This document shows positions 29,572 through 38,733 of a stretch of DNA of 64,000 nt, piece after piece (position 1 is the stretch's first letter; each line of letters opens with the position of its first letter). The stretch is taken from positions 14,556 to 78,555 of the forward strand of contig CAVVAY010000008.1 of assembly GCA_963746465.1 (NCBI GenBank). The letters run 5' to 3'. This DNA is from CAVVAY01 sp963746465 (GTDB lineage: Bacteria > Actinomycetota > Actinomycetes > JACCUZ01). A model generated the notes under the pieces. That model worked only from the letters and a program-made list of their open reading frames with translations, did not search any database and was not told the origin of the DNA. Both the position numbers and the translations under genes were made by a program.

Positions 29572-30459
29572 TCAGGCCTTGGCGAGGGTGCCGAGGTAGA
29601 GCTCGATGACCTTCGGGTCGTTGGAGAGGTCCTTGCCGGACGCCGTGTAGGCGTTGCGGCCCTGGTCGAGGACGTAGCCCCGGTCGCAGATCTGCAGGCA
29701 CCGGCGGGCGTTCTGCTCGACCATGATCACCGAGACGCCGGCCCGGTTGATCTGCCGGGTGCGCACGAACACCTCGTCCTGCAGTGCGGGGGACAGGCCG
29801 GCTGACGGCTCGTCCAGCAGCAGCACCGAGGGCTCCATCATCAGGGCCCGGCCCATCGCGACCATCTGCCGCTCGCCGCCGGACAGCGAGCCGGCGCGCT
29901 GGGCCCGCCGGTCGCCGAGGGCCGGGAACAGGCCGGTGACGAAGTCGAAGCTCTGCTTGAACTTCTTGGGCGCCTGGTACACGCCCATCTGCAGGTTCTC
30001 CTCGATGGTCAGGCTCGGGAACACGTTGTTGGTCTGCGGCACGAAGCCGACGCCCTTGGCGACCAGCCGGTTGGCCTTGAGCCCGGTGATGTCCTCGCCG
30101 CGGAGCTGGATCGTGCCGCTGCTCACCTTGATCAGACCGAAGATCGCCTTGAGCAGGGTGGACTTGCCGGCGCCGTTCGGGCCGATGATGCCGACCAGCT
30201 CGCCGTCGTTCACGTAGAAGTCGCAGCCGTTGAGGATGTTCACGCCCGGGACGTAGCCGGCGACGACCTCGTCGGCGCGCAGCAGCGCGTCCTTGGCGGC
30301 GGACTCGTGGGCGCTGCGGTCCTCGCGGGAGATCGCGTGGGCCTCGCCGGTGCTCTCCTCGGTGGCCTTCACCCCGGCGTCCTGCTCGGCACCGGCGGGG
30401 GTTCCCGGCTGGTCGGCCGGCTGCTCGGCCGGGCCGCTGCCGGTGTCCTGGGTGCTCAC
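29572..30459 (-). CDS. livF: branched-chain amino-acid ABC transporter ATP-binding protein
   Basis: A 295-residue ATPase: Walker A GPNGAGKST, Q-loop FVPQTNNVFPSLT, signature LSGGERQM, Walker B VLLLDEPSAGL, and H-loop-type VIMVEQNARR as is usual in LivF. An extra N-terminal region of about 55 residues is acidic and low in complexity (Gln/Gly/Ala/Glu) and is not part of the fold. The GTG start overlaps the livG stop by 4 bases. Final gene of the operon. Confidence 0.93.
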   Translation of the reverse strand: MSTQDTGSGPAEQPADQPGTPAGAEQDAGVKATEESTGEAHAISREDRSAHESAAKDALLRADEVVAGYVPGVNILNGCDFYVNDGELVGIIGPNGAGKSTLLKAIFGLIKVSSGTIQLRGEDITGLKANRLVAKGVGFVPQTNNVFPSLTIEENLQMGVYQAPKKFKQSFDFVTGLFPALGDRRAQRAGSLSGGERQMVAMGRALMMEPSVLLLDEPSAGLSPALQDEVFVRTRQINRAGVSVIMVEQNARRCLQICDRGYVLDQGRNAYTASGKDLSNDPKVIELYLGTLAKA

Positions 30460-31433
30460 TTCTGCTCCTCCTGCTCGGCACGCTCGCGCTCGAGCGCCTC
30501 CTCGGCCTCGGCCAGCACCTGCTGCTCGTCCTCCTCGGTGAGGGGGGCGTCGTGGTGCGAGCCGAGGTAGGCGTCGATCACCCGCTGGTCGCCCATCACC
30601 GCGTCCGGCGGACCCTCGGCGATGATCTTGCCCTGGGCCATCACGACCACCCAGTCCGAGATGTCCCGGACCATGTCCATGTCGTGCTCGACGAACAGCA
30701 CCGTCATGCCGTCCTCACGCAGGTCCTTGACGTGGCCGAGCAGCGACTGGGTCAGGGCCGGGTTCACGCCGGCCATCGGCTCGTCGAGCATGACCATCTC
30801 CGGGCCGACCATCAGTGCCCGGGCCATCTCCAGCAGCTTGCGCTGGCCGCCGGAGAGGCTGCCCGCGAAGTCCTCACGCTTGGTGTCCAGCTTGAAGCGC
30901 GCGAGCAGGGCGTCGGCCCGCTCGGTGATCTCGCGCTCCTGGGCGCCCCAGAGCGCCTGGAACAGTGCCGTGAAGACGTTCTCGCCCTTCTGGCCGGTGG
31001 CACCCAGGCGCATGTTCTCGATGACCGTGAGCTTGGACAGCGCCTTGGTCAGCTGGAAGGTGCGGACCATGCCCAGCCGGGCCACCTTGTGCGCCGCCAC
31101 GCCCTTCAGCGAGCGCTCCCCGAAGGACCAGGTGCCGGCGTCCGGCTGGTCGAAGCCGGTCAGCAGGTTGAAGAACGTCGTCTTGCCGGCACCGTTGGGG
31201 CCGATCAGGGCGGTGATCGCGCCGCGCTGGACCTCGAGGTGCTCGACGTCGACCGCGGTCAGGCCGCCGAACTGCCGCACGATCTTGTCGGCGACGAGGA
31301 TCGGGTCCGGCTTCTTCGCCCCGGGCTCGTGCGCGACGTCGGCCAGGGCGGCCGCTGCGGCGTCCCGCTGGCCGCGGCGGGTGCCGGCCTCCTGGGTGGC
31401 CGTACCGGCCTCGGAATCCTGGTCAGCGGGCAT
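30456..31433 (-). CDS. livG: branched-chain amino-acid ABC transporter ATP-binding protein
   Basis: A 325-residue ATPase: Walker A GPNGAGKTT, the LivG-type TGFDQPDAG and VRTFQLTKALSKLTVIENM, signature LSGGQRKL, Walker B MVMLDEPMAGVNP, and H-loop VLFVEHDMDMV. Charged low-complexity extensions flank the domain (residues 1-45 and the Glu-rich last 35). The ATG start overlaps the livM stop by 11 bases and its stop overlaps the livF start, so the three are tightly coupled. Confidence 0.93.
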   Translation of the reverse strand: MPADQDSEAGTATQEAGTRRGQRDAAAAALADVAHEPGAKKPDPILVADKIVRQFGGLTAVDVEHLEVQRGAITALIGPNGAGKTTFFNLLTGFDQPDAGTWSFGERSLKGVAAHKVARLGMVRTFQLTKALSKLTVIENMRLGATGQKGENVFTALFQALWGAQEREITERADALLARFKLDTKREDFAGSLSGGQRKLLEMARALMVGPEMVMLDEPMAGVNPALTQSLLGHVKDLREDGMTVLFVEHDMDMVRDISDWVVVMAQGKIIAEGPPDAVMGDQRVIDAYLGSHHDAPLTEEDEQQVLAEAEEALERERAEQEEQK

Positions 31434-32415
31434 CGAGCGCGATCTCCCTCCGGTCGCCGAAGATCCCCTGTGGTCGGAAGATCATCAGCAGCATGAGCAG
31501 CAGGCCGACGATCATGAAGCGGAACTGGCCGACCTGGGTGGTGGTGATCACCGACTTCGAGATGTAGCCCGCATCGATCGCCTCGTTGAGGATGTTGTCG
31601 CTCAGCGACAGGATCACCCAGAAGATCATCGCGCCGACGATAGGCCCGGCCACCCGGGCCGCTCCGCCCAGGATCAGCACGGTGTAGGCGAAGAACGTCG
31701 TGTCGGTGCCGAAGATGTCCGGCTGGATCGAGGCTTGTCCCAGTGCGTAGATGAAGCCGCCGAGGCAGCCCAGCACACCGCCGATGATCAGGCTCTGCAT
31801 CTTGTACGCGTAGACGTTCTTGCCGAGGCTGCGCACGGCGTCCTCGTCCTCGCGGATGGCCTTGAGCACCCGGCCCCAGGGGCTGCGCATCAGCAGGAAC
31901 ACGATCAGGCTCGACAGGCCGACCAGGAGCCAGCCCACCGTGAGCACCCACATCACCCGCTCGTTGAACCCGAACCGGCCGATGTTGTACTCGCCGACAG
32001 GGTAGGGGTTGAGGTCGTAGAAGCCGCCGGCGAACGCCTGGCGTCCGTCCGACCCGCCGAAGGTGCCCTCGAACTCGACCGACCGCACGATCAGTCTGAT
32101 GATCTCGGCCGCCGCGATGGTGACGATCGCGAGGTAGTCGGCGCGCAGCCGCAGGGTCGGGATGCCCAGCAGCAGGGCGAGCAGGACCGCACCGGCCAGA
32201 CCGATGATGACGCCCAGCCACATCGGCAGGTCGAACGTCGAGACGGTCACGGCCAGGCCGTACGCCGCCACCGCGAGGAAGCCGGACTGGCCGAAGTTCA
32301 GCAGGCCGGTGTAGCCGAAGTGCACGTTCAGGCCGATCGCGGCCAGCGCGAAGACGACGGCCTGCAGGCCGATGGACGCCTCGAGGGCGTTGAGAATGAT
32401 CCGGGTCCAGTCCAC
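31423..32415 (-). CDS. livM: branched-chain amino-acid ABC transporter permease
   Basis: A 330-residue inner-membrane permease with about 9-10 helices. Family motifs include LNVHFGYTGLLNFGQSGFLAVAAYG, TLRLRADYLAIVTIAAAEIIRLI, the cytoplasmic coupling loop RSPWGRVLKAIREDEDAVRSLGKNV, and the ending IFRPQGIFGDRRE. The start is a GTG (VDWTRIILNAL), 19 bases after the livH stop. Confidence 0.93.
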   Translation of the reverse strand: MDWTRIILNALEASIGLQAVVFALAAIGLNVHFGYTGLLNFGQSGFLAVAAYGLAVTVSTFDLPMWLGVIIGLAGAVLLALLLGIPTLRLRADYLAIVTIAAAEIIRLIVRSVEFEGTFGGSDGRQAFAGGFYDLNPYPVGEYNIGRFGFNERVMWVLTVGWLLVGLSSLIVFLLMRSPWGRVLKAIREDEDAVRSLGKNVYAYKMQSLIIGGVLGCLGGFIYALGQASIQPDIFGTDTTFFAYTVLILGGAARVAGPIVGAMIFWVILSLSDNILNEAIDAGYISKSVITTTQVGQFRFMIVGLLLMLLMIFRPQGIFGDRREIALDAR

Positions 32416-32434
32416 GTGAGCGCTCCGTTCCGCC

Positions 32435-33736
32435 TCAGCCGACTCGCTGTGCGCGGCCGAGGATGCCCTGCGGCCGGACCAGGAGGATGACGATCAGGAT
32501 GCCGAGCGCCCCGACGTTCTTCAGCTCGACGGGGATCCACAGCGTCGACACCGAGATGAACATCCCGACGACGATGCTTCCGACCAGGGCGCCGTACGCC
32601 GTGCCGAGGCCGCCGAGGGTCACCGCGGCGAAGATCAGCAGCAGGATCTGGAAGCCCATCTGGAAGTTGATGCCCTGGGCGAGCCCGAGCAGCACGCCGG
32701 CCAGCCCCGCCAGCACCGAGCCGGAGATCCAGACCACCCGGATCACCCGGTCGACGTCGATGCCGGACGCCGCGGCCAGCGCCGGGTTGTCCGAGACGGC
32801 GCGGGTCGCCTTGCCGATCCGGGTCTTGACCAGCGCGGTGATGGTGGCCAGCAGCACCACGGCAGCGACTGCCATCGAGAAGTAGTCGATCGCGGCCAGG
32901 TTGATCGGCCCGAACTTGATGCCCTTGGCGCCCTGGTAGTCGGGGTACTGCCGGGTGCTGCCGCTGAACAGGTAGAGGTAGAAGTAGCGCAGGAAGATGC
33001 CCAGCCCGATCGACACGATCATCGCGGCGATCAGTCCGGTGCCGCGCCGGCGCAGCGGTCTCCAGAGCCCCGCGTCGTTGGCCCAGCCGAGCAAGCCGCA
33101 GATGATCAGGGCTATCGCGGCTGCCGGGAAGAACTGCAGGCCGCCGAAGTCGGGCAGGAACGGCAGGTTGCCGGTGCTCAGCCACCAGGTGAGCATCGCG
33201 CCGATCGTGACCAGCTCGCCGTGGGCGAAGTTGGTCAGGCCGGTCGTCCCGAAGATCAGCGAGAGCCCGACCGCGGCCAGCGCCATGATCAGCCCGAACC
33301 GCAGCCCCTCGGCCGTGAGCTGGGCGGCCTGCTTCCACTTGCCCTCGACCTGGCGGGTGCTCTTGCCCAGCGGGAAGATGACCGGCTTGTCCTGGTCGAC
33401 CAGCACCGGGACCTTCAGCGTCTTCTTCGACTCGTCGGTGAGGTTGACGTTCTTCGGCAGGCTCTTGGTGTCGATGCTCAGGGTGTAGGTGCCCGGGCCG
33501 GGGACCTCGATGGTCCAGCGGCCGGTCTTGTCGCTGGTGGCGTTGCCGGAGAAGCCCTTGGGGCCCTTGGCGGAGATCTTGACGCCTTCGTAGGCGACCC
33601 GTTCACCCTTCTTGGTCTGGAAGAGGAACCCGAAGATCGACTCTCCCTCCGCCTGGGCCGCTCCGGCACCCATGCCGAGGACGACGACGAGCGCGGACAG
33701 CAGTGCCGCCAGGAAGAAGGCGACTCTCGTGCGCAC
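32435..33736 (-). CDS. livH: branched-chain amino-acid ABC transporter permease with N-terminal exported domain
   Basis: A 433-residue LivH permease whose core begins near residue 145 (AQLTAEGLRFGLIMALAAVGLSLIFGTTGLTNFAHGE) and ends VRPQGILGRAQRVG. The first 145 residues are additional: a signal peptide (FFLAALLSALVVVLGMGAGAAQA) and a beta-rich segment like a carboxypeptidase-regulatory or Ig-like domain (ISAKGPKGFSGNATSDKTGRW ... TYTLSIDTKSLPK). This domain would lie outside the membrane and may assist the binding protein or wall contact. The GTG at 33736 has a GGAGG 7 bases upstream. Confidence 0.9.
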   Translation of the reverse strand: MRTRVAFFLAALLSALVVVLGMGAGAAQAEGESIFGFLFQTKKGERVAYEGVKISAKGPKGFSGNATSDKTGRWTIEVPGPGTYTLSIDTKSLPKNVNLTDESKKTLKVPVLVDQDKPVIFPLGKSTRQVEGKWKQAAQLTAEGLRFGLIMALAAVGLSLIFGTTGLTNFAHGELVTIGAMLTWWLSTGNLPFLPDFGGLQFFPAAAIALIICGLLGWANDAGLWRPLRRRGTGLIAAMIVSIGLGIFLRYFYLYLFSGSTRQYPDYQGAKGIKFGPINLAAIDYFSMAVAAVVLLATITALVKTRIGKATRAVSDNPALAAASGIDVDRVIRVVWISGSVLAGLAGVLLGLAQGINFQMGFQILLLIFAAVTLGGLGTAYGALVGSIVVGMFISVSTLWIPVELKNVGALGILIVILLVRPQGILGRAQRVG

Positions 33737-33831
33737 CAGGGCACCTCCGGTCGGGGGGCGGGTCGGGCTCACCGGTCGCCGGGAGCATAGTGCCCCCGGC
33801 GTGGGCCGATGGGCAGGAACGCGCGCGTTGG

Positions 33832-34575
33832 TCACCGCAGCATGACGACGACCGCCACCAGCAGCGGTGCGACACCGAGGGCCGGTAGCAGGTCGGCCAC
33901 CGGGACGGGGCGGATCCGGAGCAGTCGCAGCCCGACGCCGACGAGGAGCAGACCCCCGGTCGCGGTCACGGCGGCCAGGTGCGCGTCGGGCAGCAGGTCG
34001 CCCAGGGCGGCGGCGAGCAGCGTCAGCGATCCCTGGACCACCAGAACGACCAGGGCCGACGCGGCGACTCCCCAGCCGAGGCTGGCGGCGAAGGCGACCG
34101 AGGCGAACCCGTCCAGCGTCGCCTTGAGGGCCAGCTTGTCGATGCCCCGGCCGAGGCCGTCGTCCAGCGAGCCGAGGATGGTCAGCGGCCCGACGCAGAA
34201 CACCAGGGACGCGGTGACGAACCCCTCGACGAACCGCTCCCGGTCGCCCCCGCCGCCGTGCGGGATCCGCCGCCGGATCGCCGCTCCGACCGACTCCAGC
34301 CGGTCCTCGAGCCGGAGCAGCGAGCCGAGGATCCCGCCGATCAGGACCGAGCCGAGCACGATCAGCACCGGTGCGCTGGTGCCGACCGCCTCGGACAGCT
34401 CCGGGTCCAGGACGGCGGCGGCACTCGTGGCGGCGACGAGGAGGGTGACCAGCCCGAGACCGTCCGTGACGACGTCCCGGGTGCGCTCGGGCAGCCGGTT
34501 GCCCAGCAGCACGCCGATGGTGGACCCCACCAGCACCGTGAGTACGTTGAGCAGCGTCCCCGCGCCTCGCAGCAC
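33832..34575 (-). CDS. DUF554 family membrane protein
   Basis: A 247-residue membrane protein with 6-7 hydrophobic helices; it begins with the DUF554 pattern LLNVLTVLVGSTIGVLLGNRLPER and contains FVEGFVTASLVFCVGPLTILGSLDDGL and DGFASVAFAASLGWGVAAS. The family is often called a putative YdfK-like transporter, but no substrate is established. It lies 95 bases upstream of livH on the same strand and could share its transcript. The start is the GTG at 34575. Confidence 0.87.
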   Translation of the reverse strand: MLRGAGTLLNVLTVLVGSTIGVLLGNRLPERTRDVVTDGLGLVTLLVAATSAAAVLDPELSEAVGTSAPVLIVLGSVLIGGILGSLLRLEDRLESVGAAIRRRIPHGGGGDRERFVEGFVTASLVFCVGPLTILGSLDDGLGRGIDKLALKATLDGFASVAFAASLGWGVAASALVVLVVQGSLTLLAAALGDLLPDAHLAAVTATGGLLLVGVGLRLLRIRPVPVADLLPALGVAPLLVAVVVMLR

Positions 34576-34730
34576 GCCGACCTCCGGTCTAGGAATGATC
34601 TTTCTTCGGTGATCGTCTCGCGCACCGGGGGTGGACAGGCGTAGGGTCCGGCGCGGCTGTGCGGGGCAGTCTGTCGGGTGAACGAGAGTCGGTGCGCACC
34701 GCGGTGCGCCCGCGAGCCGATGGAGGGTCT

Positions 34731-35315
34731 GTGACGCGTCCTGCAGTTGCTGTCCGTGAGGCGACCCCCGACGACGTCCCGGCGCTGGTGGGGATGTGGT
34801 CGGAGCTGCGCGACATGGGCCGCCGGATGGAGCGGGTCATCCCTGGCCCGGACGCCGGTGCGATGCGCCACCGCCTCGCCGACATCGACGCCGACCCCCA
34901 CTCGTGCGCGATGGTCGCCACCGTGGATGGCGAGGTGGCCGGCATGGTGCTGCTCACCGCCACCGACTACGCGCCGCTGTTCGAGCAGCAGGCGGTGCAC
35001 GCGCACTACCTGCACGTCCGGGACGGCTTCCGCCGGCGGGGCGTCGGCAAGGCGCTGCTCTGCGCCGCCGTCACGTACGCCGACGAGGTCGGCGCCGAGC
35101 ACATCATCACCAGCGTCCTCCCGCAGATGCGCGACACCCAGCGGTTCTACGCCCGGCTGGGCTTCGGCCCCGTCGTCGTCCGCCGGTCCGCGACGGTCAG
35201 CGTCCTGCGCCGGCGGCTGGCGCCGTCAGGGACCGCCACGGTGACCGACAACCTGCTGGCCCGCCGTCGCTCCCTGCGCCGGGTCCGGGCCGCGGTCGCC
35301 CGCGTCAGCGACTGA
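34731..35315 (+). CDS. GNAT-family N-acetyltransferase
   Basis: A 194-residue acetyl-CoA-dependent transferase. The GNAT core runs from VAVREATPDDVPALVGMW to residue 160, with the acetyl-CoA loop in VRDGFRRRGVGKALLCAAVTYADE and FYARLGFGPVVVRRSA. The C-terminal 30 residues are basic (LLARRRSLRRVRAAVARV). The GTG at 34731 follows a GGAGG, giving a better start than the upstream in-frame codons. The acceptor is unknown. Confidence 0.88.
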   Translation: MTRPAVAVREATPDDVPALVGMWSELRDMGRRMERVIPGPDAGAMRHRLADIDADPHSCAMVATVDGEVAGMVLLTATDYAPLFEQQAVHAHYLHVRDGFRRRGVGKALLCAAVTYADEVGAEHIITSVLPQMRDTQRFYARLGFGPVVVRRSATVSVLRRRLAPSGTATVTDNLLARRRSLRRVRAAVARVSD

Positions 35316-35338
35316 GGACTGAACGACCTACCTCCTCG

Positions 35339-35390
35339 GTGATCATGAAGCTTGATGCCCGCACTTGTGGGGGTGAAGGTTCATGATCAC
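35339..35390. repeat. intergenic palindromic element (REP-like)
   Basis: Perfect 11-base arms GTGATCATGAA and TTCATGATCAC enclose a partly self-complementary 30-base core (CTT ... GAAG, CCCGCA ... TGGGG). It sits between two convergent genes and contains the thioesterase stop codon, so it probably terminates both transcripts. Only this copy is seen in the window. Confidence 0.55.
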
Positions 35391-35827
35391 GGGGTGGCGG
35401 AGGCGCCCGGCGCTGCGTCGCGCAGCAGGCAGGTGATCCGCGAGGTGCACACCGGCCGGTCCTGGTCGTCGACGACCTGGACGTGCCACGACGCCATCGT
35501 CGAGCCCAGGTGCAGCGGGGTGGCGGTGCCGGTCACCAGCCCGGAGCGGGCGGCCCGGTGATGGGTGGCGTTGATGTCGATGCCGACCGCCACCCGGTCC
35601 GGGCCGGCGTGCAGCGCCGAGCCGATCGACCCCAGCGTCTCGGCCAGCACCACCGAGGCCCCGCCGTGCAGCAGGCCGTAGGGCTGGGTGTTGCCCTCGA
35701 CCGGCATGGTCGCCACGACCCGCTCGGTTCCGGCCTCGGTGAACACGATGCCCATCCGCTCGACCAGGGTGCCGTTGCCCATGCCGTTGATCGTGTCCAG
35801 GTGCTCGGATCCGGGGGTGGTCGTCAT
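35387..35827 (-). CDS. hotdog-fold thioesterase (PaaI-like)
   Basis: A 146-residue single hotdog domain: MGIVFTEAGTERVVATMPVEGNTQPYGLLHGGASVVLAETLGSIGS, with the family HGG motif and the downstream Glu, then GIDINATHHRAARSG. It probably hydrolyses aryl- or acyl-CoA thioesters. The ATG at 35827 (MTTTPGSEHL) is preferred over the further upstream start. It is divergent from polA, 61 bases away. Confidence 0.9.
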   Translation of the reverse strand: MTTTPGSEHLDTINGMGNGTLVERMGIVFTEAGTERVVATMPVEGNTQPYGLLHGGASVVLAETLGSIGSALHAGPDRVAVGIDINATHHRAARSGLVTGTATPLHLGSTMASWHVQVVDDQDRPVCTSRITCLLRDAAPGASATP

Positions 35828-35875
35828 GCGCCGATGGTAGGCAACCGCTCGGCCGGCGCTGTCGGGACGGCGCAC

Positions 35876-35881
35876 TAGGCT
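35876..35881 (+). promoter_or_regulatory. -10 box for leaderless polA transcript
   Basis: TAGGCT lies 7 bases before the polA GTG and no ribosome site is present. The same box occurs in front of the ANTAR, DUF418 and other genes in this window. Confidence 0.5.
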
Positions 35882-35888
35882 CGATCGC

Positions 35889-38588
35889 GTGAAAGAGCCG
35901 ACCGAGCCGCCGCGCCACCGCTTGCTCCTGCTCGACGGGCACTCCCTGGCCTACCGCGCGTTCTACGCCCTTCCGGTCGAGAACTTCTCGACCACCACGG
36001 GGCAGCCGACCAACGCGGTCTACGGCTTCACCTCGATGCTGATCAACGTGATGCGCGACGAGAACCCCTCCCACGTCGCGGTCGCGTTCGACGTGTCCCG
36101 CAAGACGTTCCGCTCCGAGCTGTTCGCCGACTACAAGGCCAACCGCACCGCGAGCCCGACCGACTTCGGGGGGCAGGTCGACCTGGTCAAGGAGGTGCTC
36201 GAGGCGCTGCGCATCCCGTCCTTGCAGGCCGAGGGCTACGAGGCCGACGACGTCATCGCGACCGTCACCGCCAGGGCCGAGCGCGAGGGCTTCGACGTGC
36301 TGATCTGCACCGGCGACCGCGACGCCCTGCAGCTGGTGAGTGACCGGGTCACGGTGCTCTACCCGCGCAAGGGCGTCTCCGACATGTGGCGGTTCACTCC
36401 CGAGTCGGTGCAGGAGAAGTACGGCCTGAGCCCGGCGCAGTACCCCGACTTCGCGGCGCTGCGTGGCGACCCGAGCGACAACCTGCCCAACATCCCGAGC
36501 GTCGGGGAGAAGACCGCGACCAAGTGGATCTCGGAGTTCGGCGACCTCGACCAGCTGGTGGCCCGGGTCGACGAGGTCAAGGGCAAGGCTGGCGACGCGC
36601 TGCGGGCGCACCTCGCGCAGGTGGTGCAGAACCGCCAGCTCACCGAGCTGGTCCGCGACGTGCCCATCGAGGTGATGCCGGGCGACCTGGCGCGCACCAA
36701 CTGGGAGCGCGACGAGGTGCACAGGGTGTTCGACACCCTCGAGTTCCGGGTGCTGCGCGACCGTCTCTACGCCACGGTCGAGGCTGCGACTCCGGAGGCG
36801 GACGAGGGCTTCGAGGTGACCTTCCGGGTGCTGGGGCCGGCCGAGGTCGCGCCGTGGCTGGCCGCGCACGCGCGGACCGGTGCGCGCACCGGCGTACACA
36901 TCTCCGGGTTCTGGGGCGCGGGCACCGGCGACGTGACCGGGGTCGCGCTGGCGACGGCCGACGGCGAGGGTGGCTGGTTCGCGCCGGAGGACCTGGAGCC
37001 GGGCGACGAGCAGGCCGTCGCGGTCTGGCTGGCCGACGAGTCCGCGCCCAAGGCACTGCACGACGCGAAGGGTCCGACGCTGGCGTTCGCGGCCCGCGGC
37101 TGGGACCTGCGTGGCGTGACCAGCGACACCGCCCTGTCGGCGTACCTCGCGATGCCCGACCAGCGCAGCTACGACCTGGCCGACCTCGCCCTGCGCTACC
37201 TCCGCCGCGAGCTGCGGGCCGAGGAGGGCGACGGCGGGGGGCAGCTGGCGTTCGGCCTCGACGGCGGCGACGACACGGCGGCGGCGGAGTCCGACGTGCT
37301 GCGGGCGCGTGCCGTGTACGAGCTGGCCGACGCCCTCGACACCGAGCTGGCGAACAAGGAGGCCACCGAGCTGCTGCGCGACCTCGAGCTGCCGCTCGTG
37401 GGCGTGCTGGCCGGCATGGAGCGGGCCGGCATCGCGGTCGACACCGAGCACCTGGCGGACCTGGAGTCGCAGTTCGGCGGTGCGGTGAAGGCGGCGGCCG
37501 ACGACGCCTTCGCGGTGATCGGGCGCGAGATCAACCTCGGCTCCCCGAAGCAGCTGCAGGTGCTGCTGTTCGACGAGCTCAACATGCCGAAGACCAAGCG
37601 CACCAAGACCGGCTACACGACCGACGCCGACGCCCTGCAGGCGCTGTTCGCGCAGACCGGGCACCCGTTCCTGGAGGCGGTGCTCCGCCACCGGGACGCG
37701 ACCCGGCTCAAGGTGACCGTCGACGGTCTGCTCAAGACCGTCGCCGACGACGGCCGCATCCACACGACCTTCAACCAGATGATCGCCGCCACCGGCCGGC
37801 TCTCGTCGACCGAGCCCAACCTGCAGAACATCCCGATCCGCACCGAGGAGGGCCGCCGGATCCGCGAGGCGTTCGTCGTCGGGCCGGCCGGCGAGTCGCT
37901 GCTGACTGCCGACTACAGCCAGATCGAGATGCGGATCATGGCGCACCTCTCCGAGGACGAGGCGCTGATCGAGGCCTTCCACTCCGGGGAGGACCTGCAC
38001 GCGTTCACGGCGTCGCGGGTCTTCGGCGTCGCGCCCGGAGACGTCACCCACGCGCAGCGCGCCAAGATCAAGGCGATGAGCTACGGGCTGGCCTACGGCC
38101 TCAGCGCGTTCGGCCTGTCCCGCCAGCTCGGCATCGGCACCGACGAGGCCAAGGGGCTGATGGACGAGTACTTCCTGCGCTTCGGCGGGGTGCGCGACTA
38201 CCTCGGTGACGTCGTCGCCGAGGCCCGCAAGACCGGCTTCACCGAGACGGTGCTCGGCCGCCGCCGCTACCTGCCGGACCTGACCAGCGACAACCGGCAG
38301 CGCCGCGAGATCGCCGAGCGGATGGCGCTGAACGCGCCGATCCAGGGCTCGGCCGCCGACCTCGTCAAGGTCGCCATGCTCGGCGTCGACCGCGCGCTCG
38401 GCGCCGAGCGGCTGGCCAGCCGGATGCTGCTCCAGGTGCACGACGAGCTGGTCCTCGAGGTGGCCCCGGGGGAGCGGGAGGCGGTCGAGGCACTGGTACG
38501 CCGGGAGATGGGCGCGGCCTACGACCTGCGGGTGCCGCTGGACGTGTCGGTCGGGGTCGGGCGCACCTGGCAGGACGCCGGGCACTGA
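35889..38588 (+). CDS. polA: DNA polymerase I
   Basis: An 899-residue repair and replication polymerase. The 5' nuclease domain (residues 10-300) has LLLDGHSLAYRAFYAL, CTGDRDALQLV and the helix-hairpin-helix LRGDPSDNLPNIPSVGEKTA. The central 3'-5' exonuclease-like domain (320-500) lacks the usual DxE metal site and is probably inactive, as in other actinobacteria. The polymerase domain has motif A DYSQIEMRIMAH, motif B RAKIKAMSYGLAYG and motif C LQVHDELVLEV. The start is the GTG at 35889 with leaderless geometry. Confidence 0.97.
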   Translation: MKEPTEPPRHRLLLLDGHSLAYRAFYALPVENFSTTTGQPTNAVYGFTSMLINVMRDENPSHVAVAFDVSRKTFRSELFADYKANRTASPTDFGGQVDLVKEVLEALRIPSLQAEGYEADDVIATVTARAEREGFDVLICTGDRDALQLVSDRVTVLYPRKGVSDMWRFTPESVQEKYGLSPAQYPDFAALRGDPSDNLPNIPSVGEKTATKWISEFGDLDQLVARVDEVKGKAGDALRAHLAQVVQNRQLTELVRDVPIEVMPGDLARTNWERDEVHRVFDTLEFRVLRDRLYATVEAATPEADEGFEVTFRVLGPAEVAPWLAAHARTGARTGVHISGFWGAGTGDVTGVALATADGEGGWFAPEDLEPGDEQAVAVWLADESAPKALHDAKGPTLAFAARGWDLRGVTSDTALSAYLAMPDQRSYDLADLALRYLRRELRAEEGDGGGQLAFGLDGGDDTAAAESDVLRARAVYELADALDTELANKEATELLRDLELPLVGVLAGMERAGIAVDTEHLADLESQFGGAVKAAADDAFAVIGREINLGSPKQLQVLLFDELNMPKTKRTKTGYTTDADALQALFAQTGHPFLEAVLRHRDATRLKVTVDGLLKTVADDGRIHTTFNQMIAATGRLSSTEPNLQNIPIRTEEGRRIREAFVVGPAGESLLTADYSQIEMRIMAHLSEDEALIEAFHSGEDLHAFTASRVFGVAPGDVTHAQRAKIKAMSYGLAYGLSAFGLSRQLGIGTDEAKGLMDEYFLRFGGVRDYLGDVVAEARKTGFTETVLGRRRYLPDLTSDNRQRREIAERMALNAPIQGSAADLVKVAMLGVDRALGAERLASRMLLQVHDELVLEVAPGEREAVEALVRREMGAAYDLRVPLDVSVGVGRTWQDAGH

Positions 38589-38733
38589 CGGCGGCGCGGC
38601 CGCACGCCTGGCGACCGAACGCACCGTGAACGGGCGATGACGGTACGAATCGGTATCACCCCCCGGGTTCCGAGCCTCCGTCCCTCGACGTACGGTCGAT
38701 TGGTCCACGACCCACGGGGAAGGCCCGACAGCC

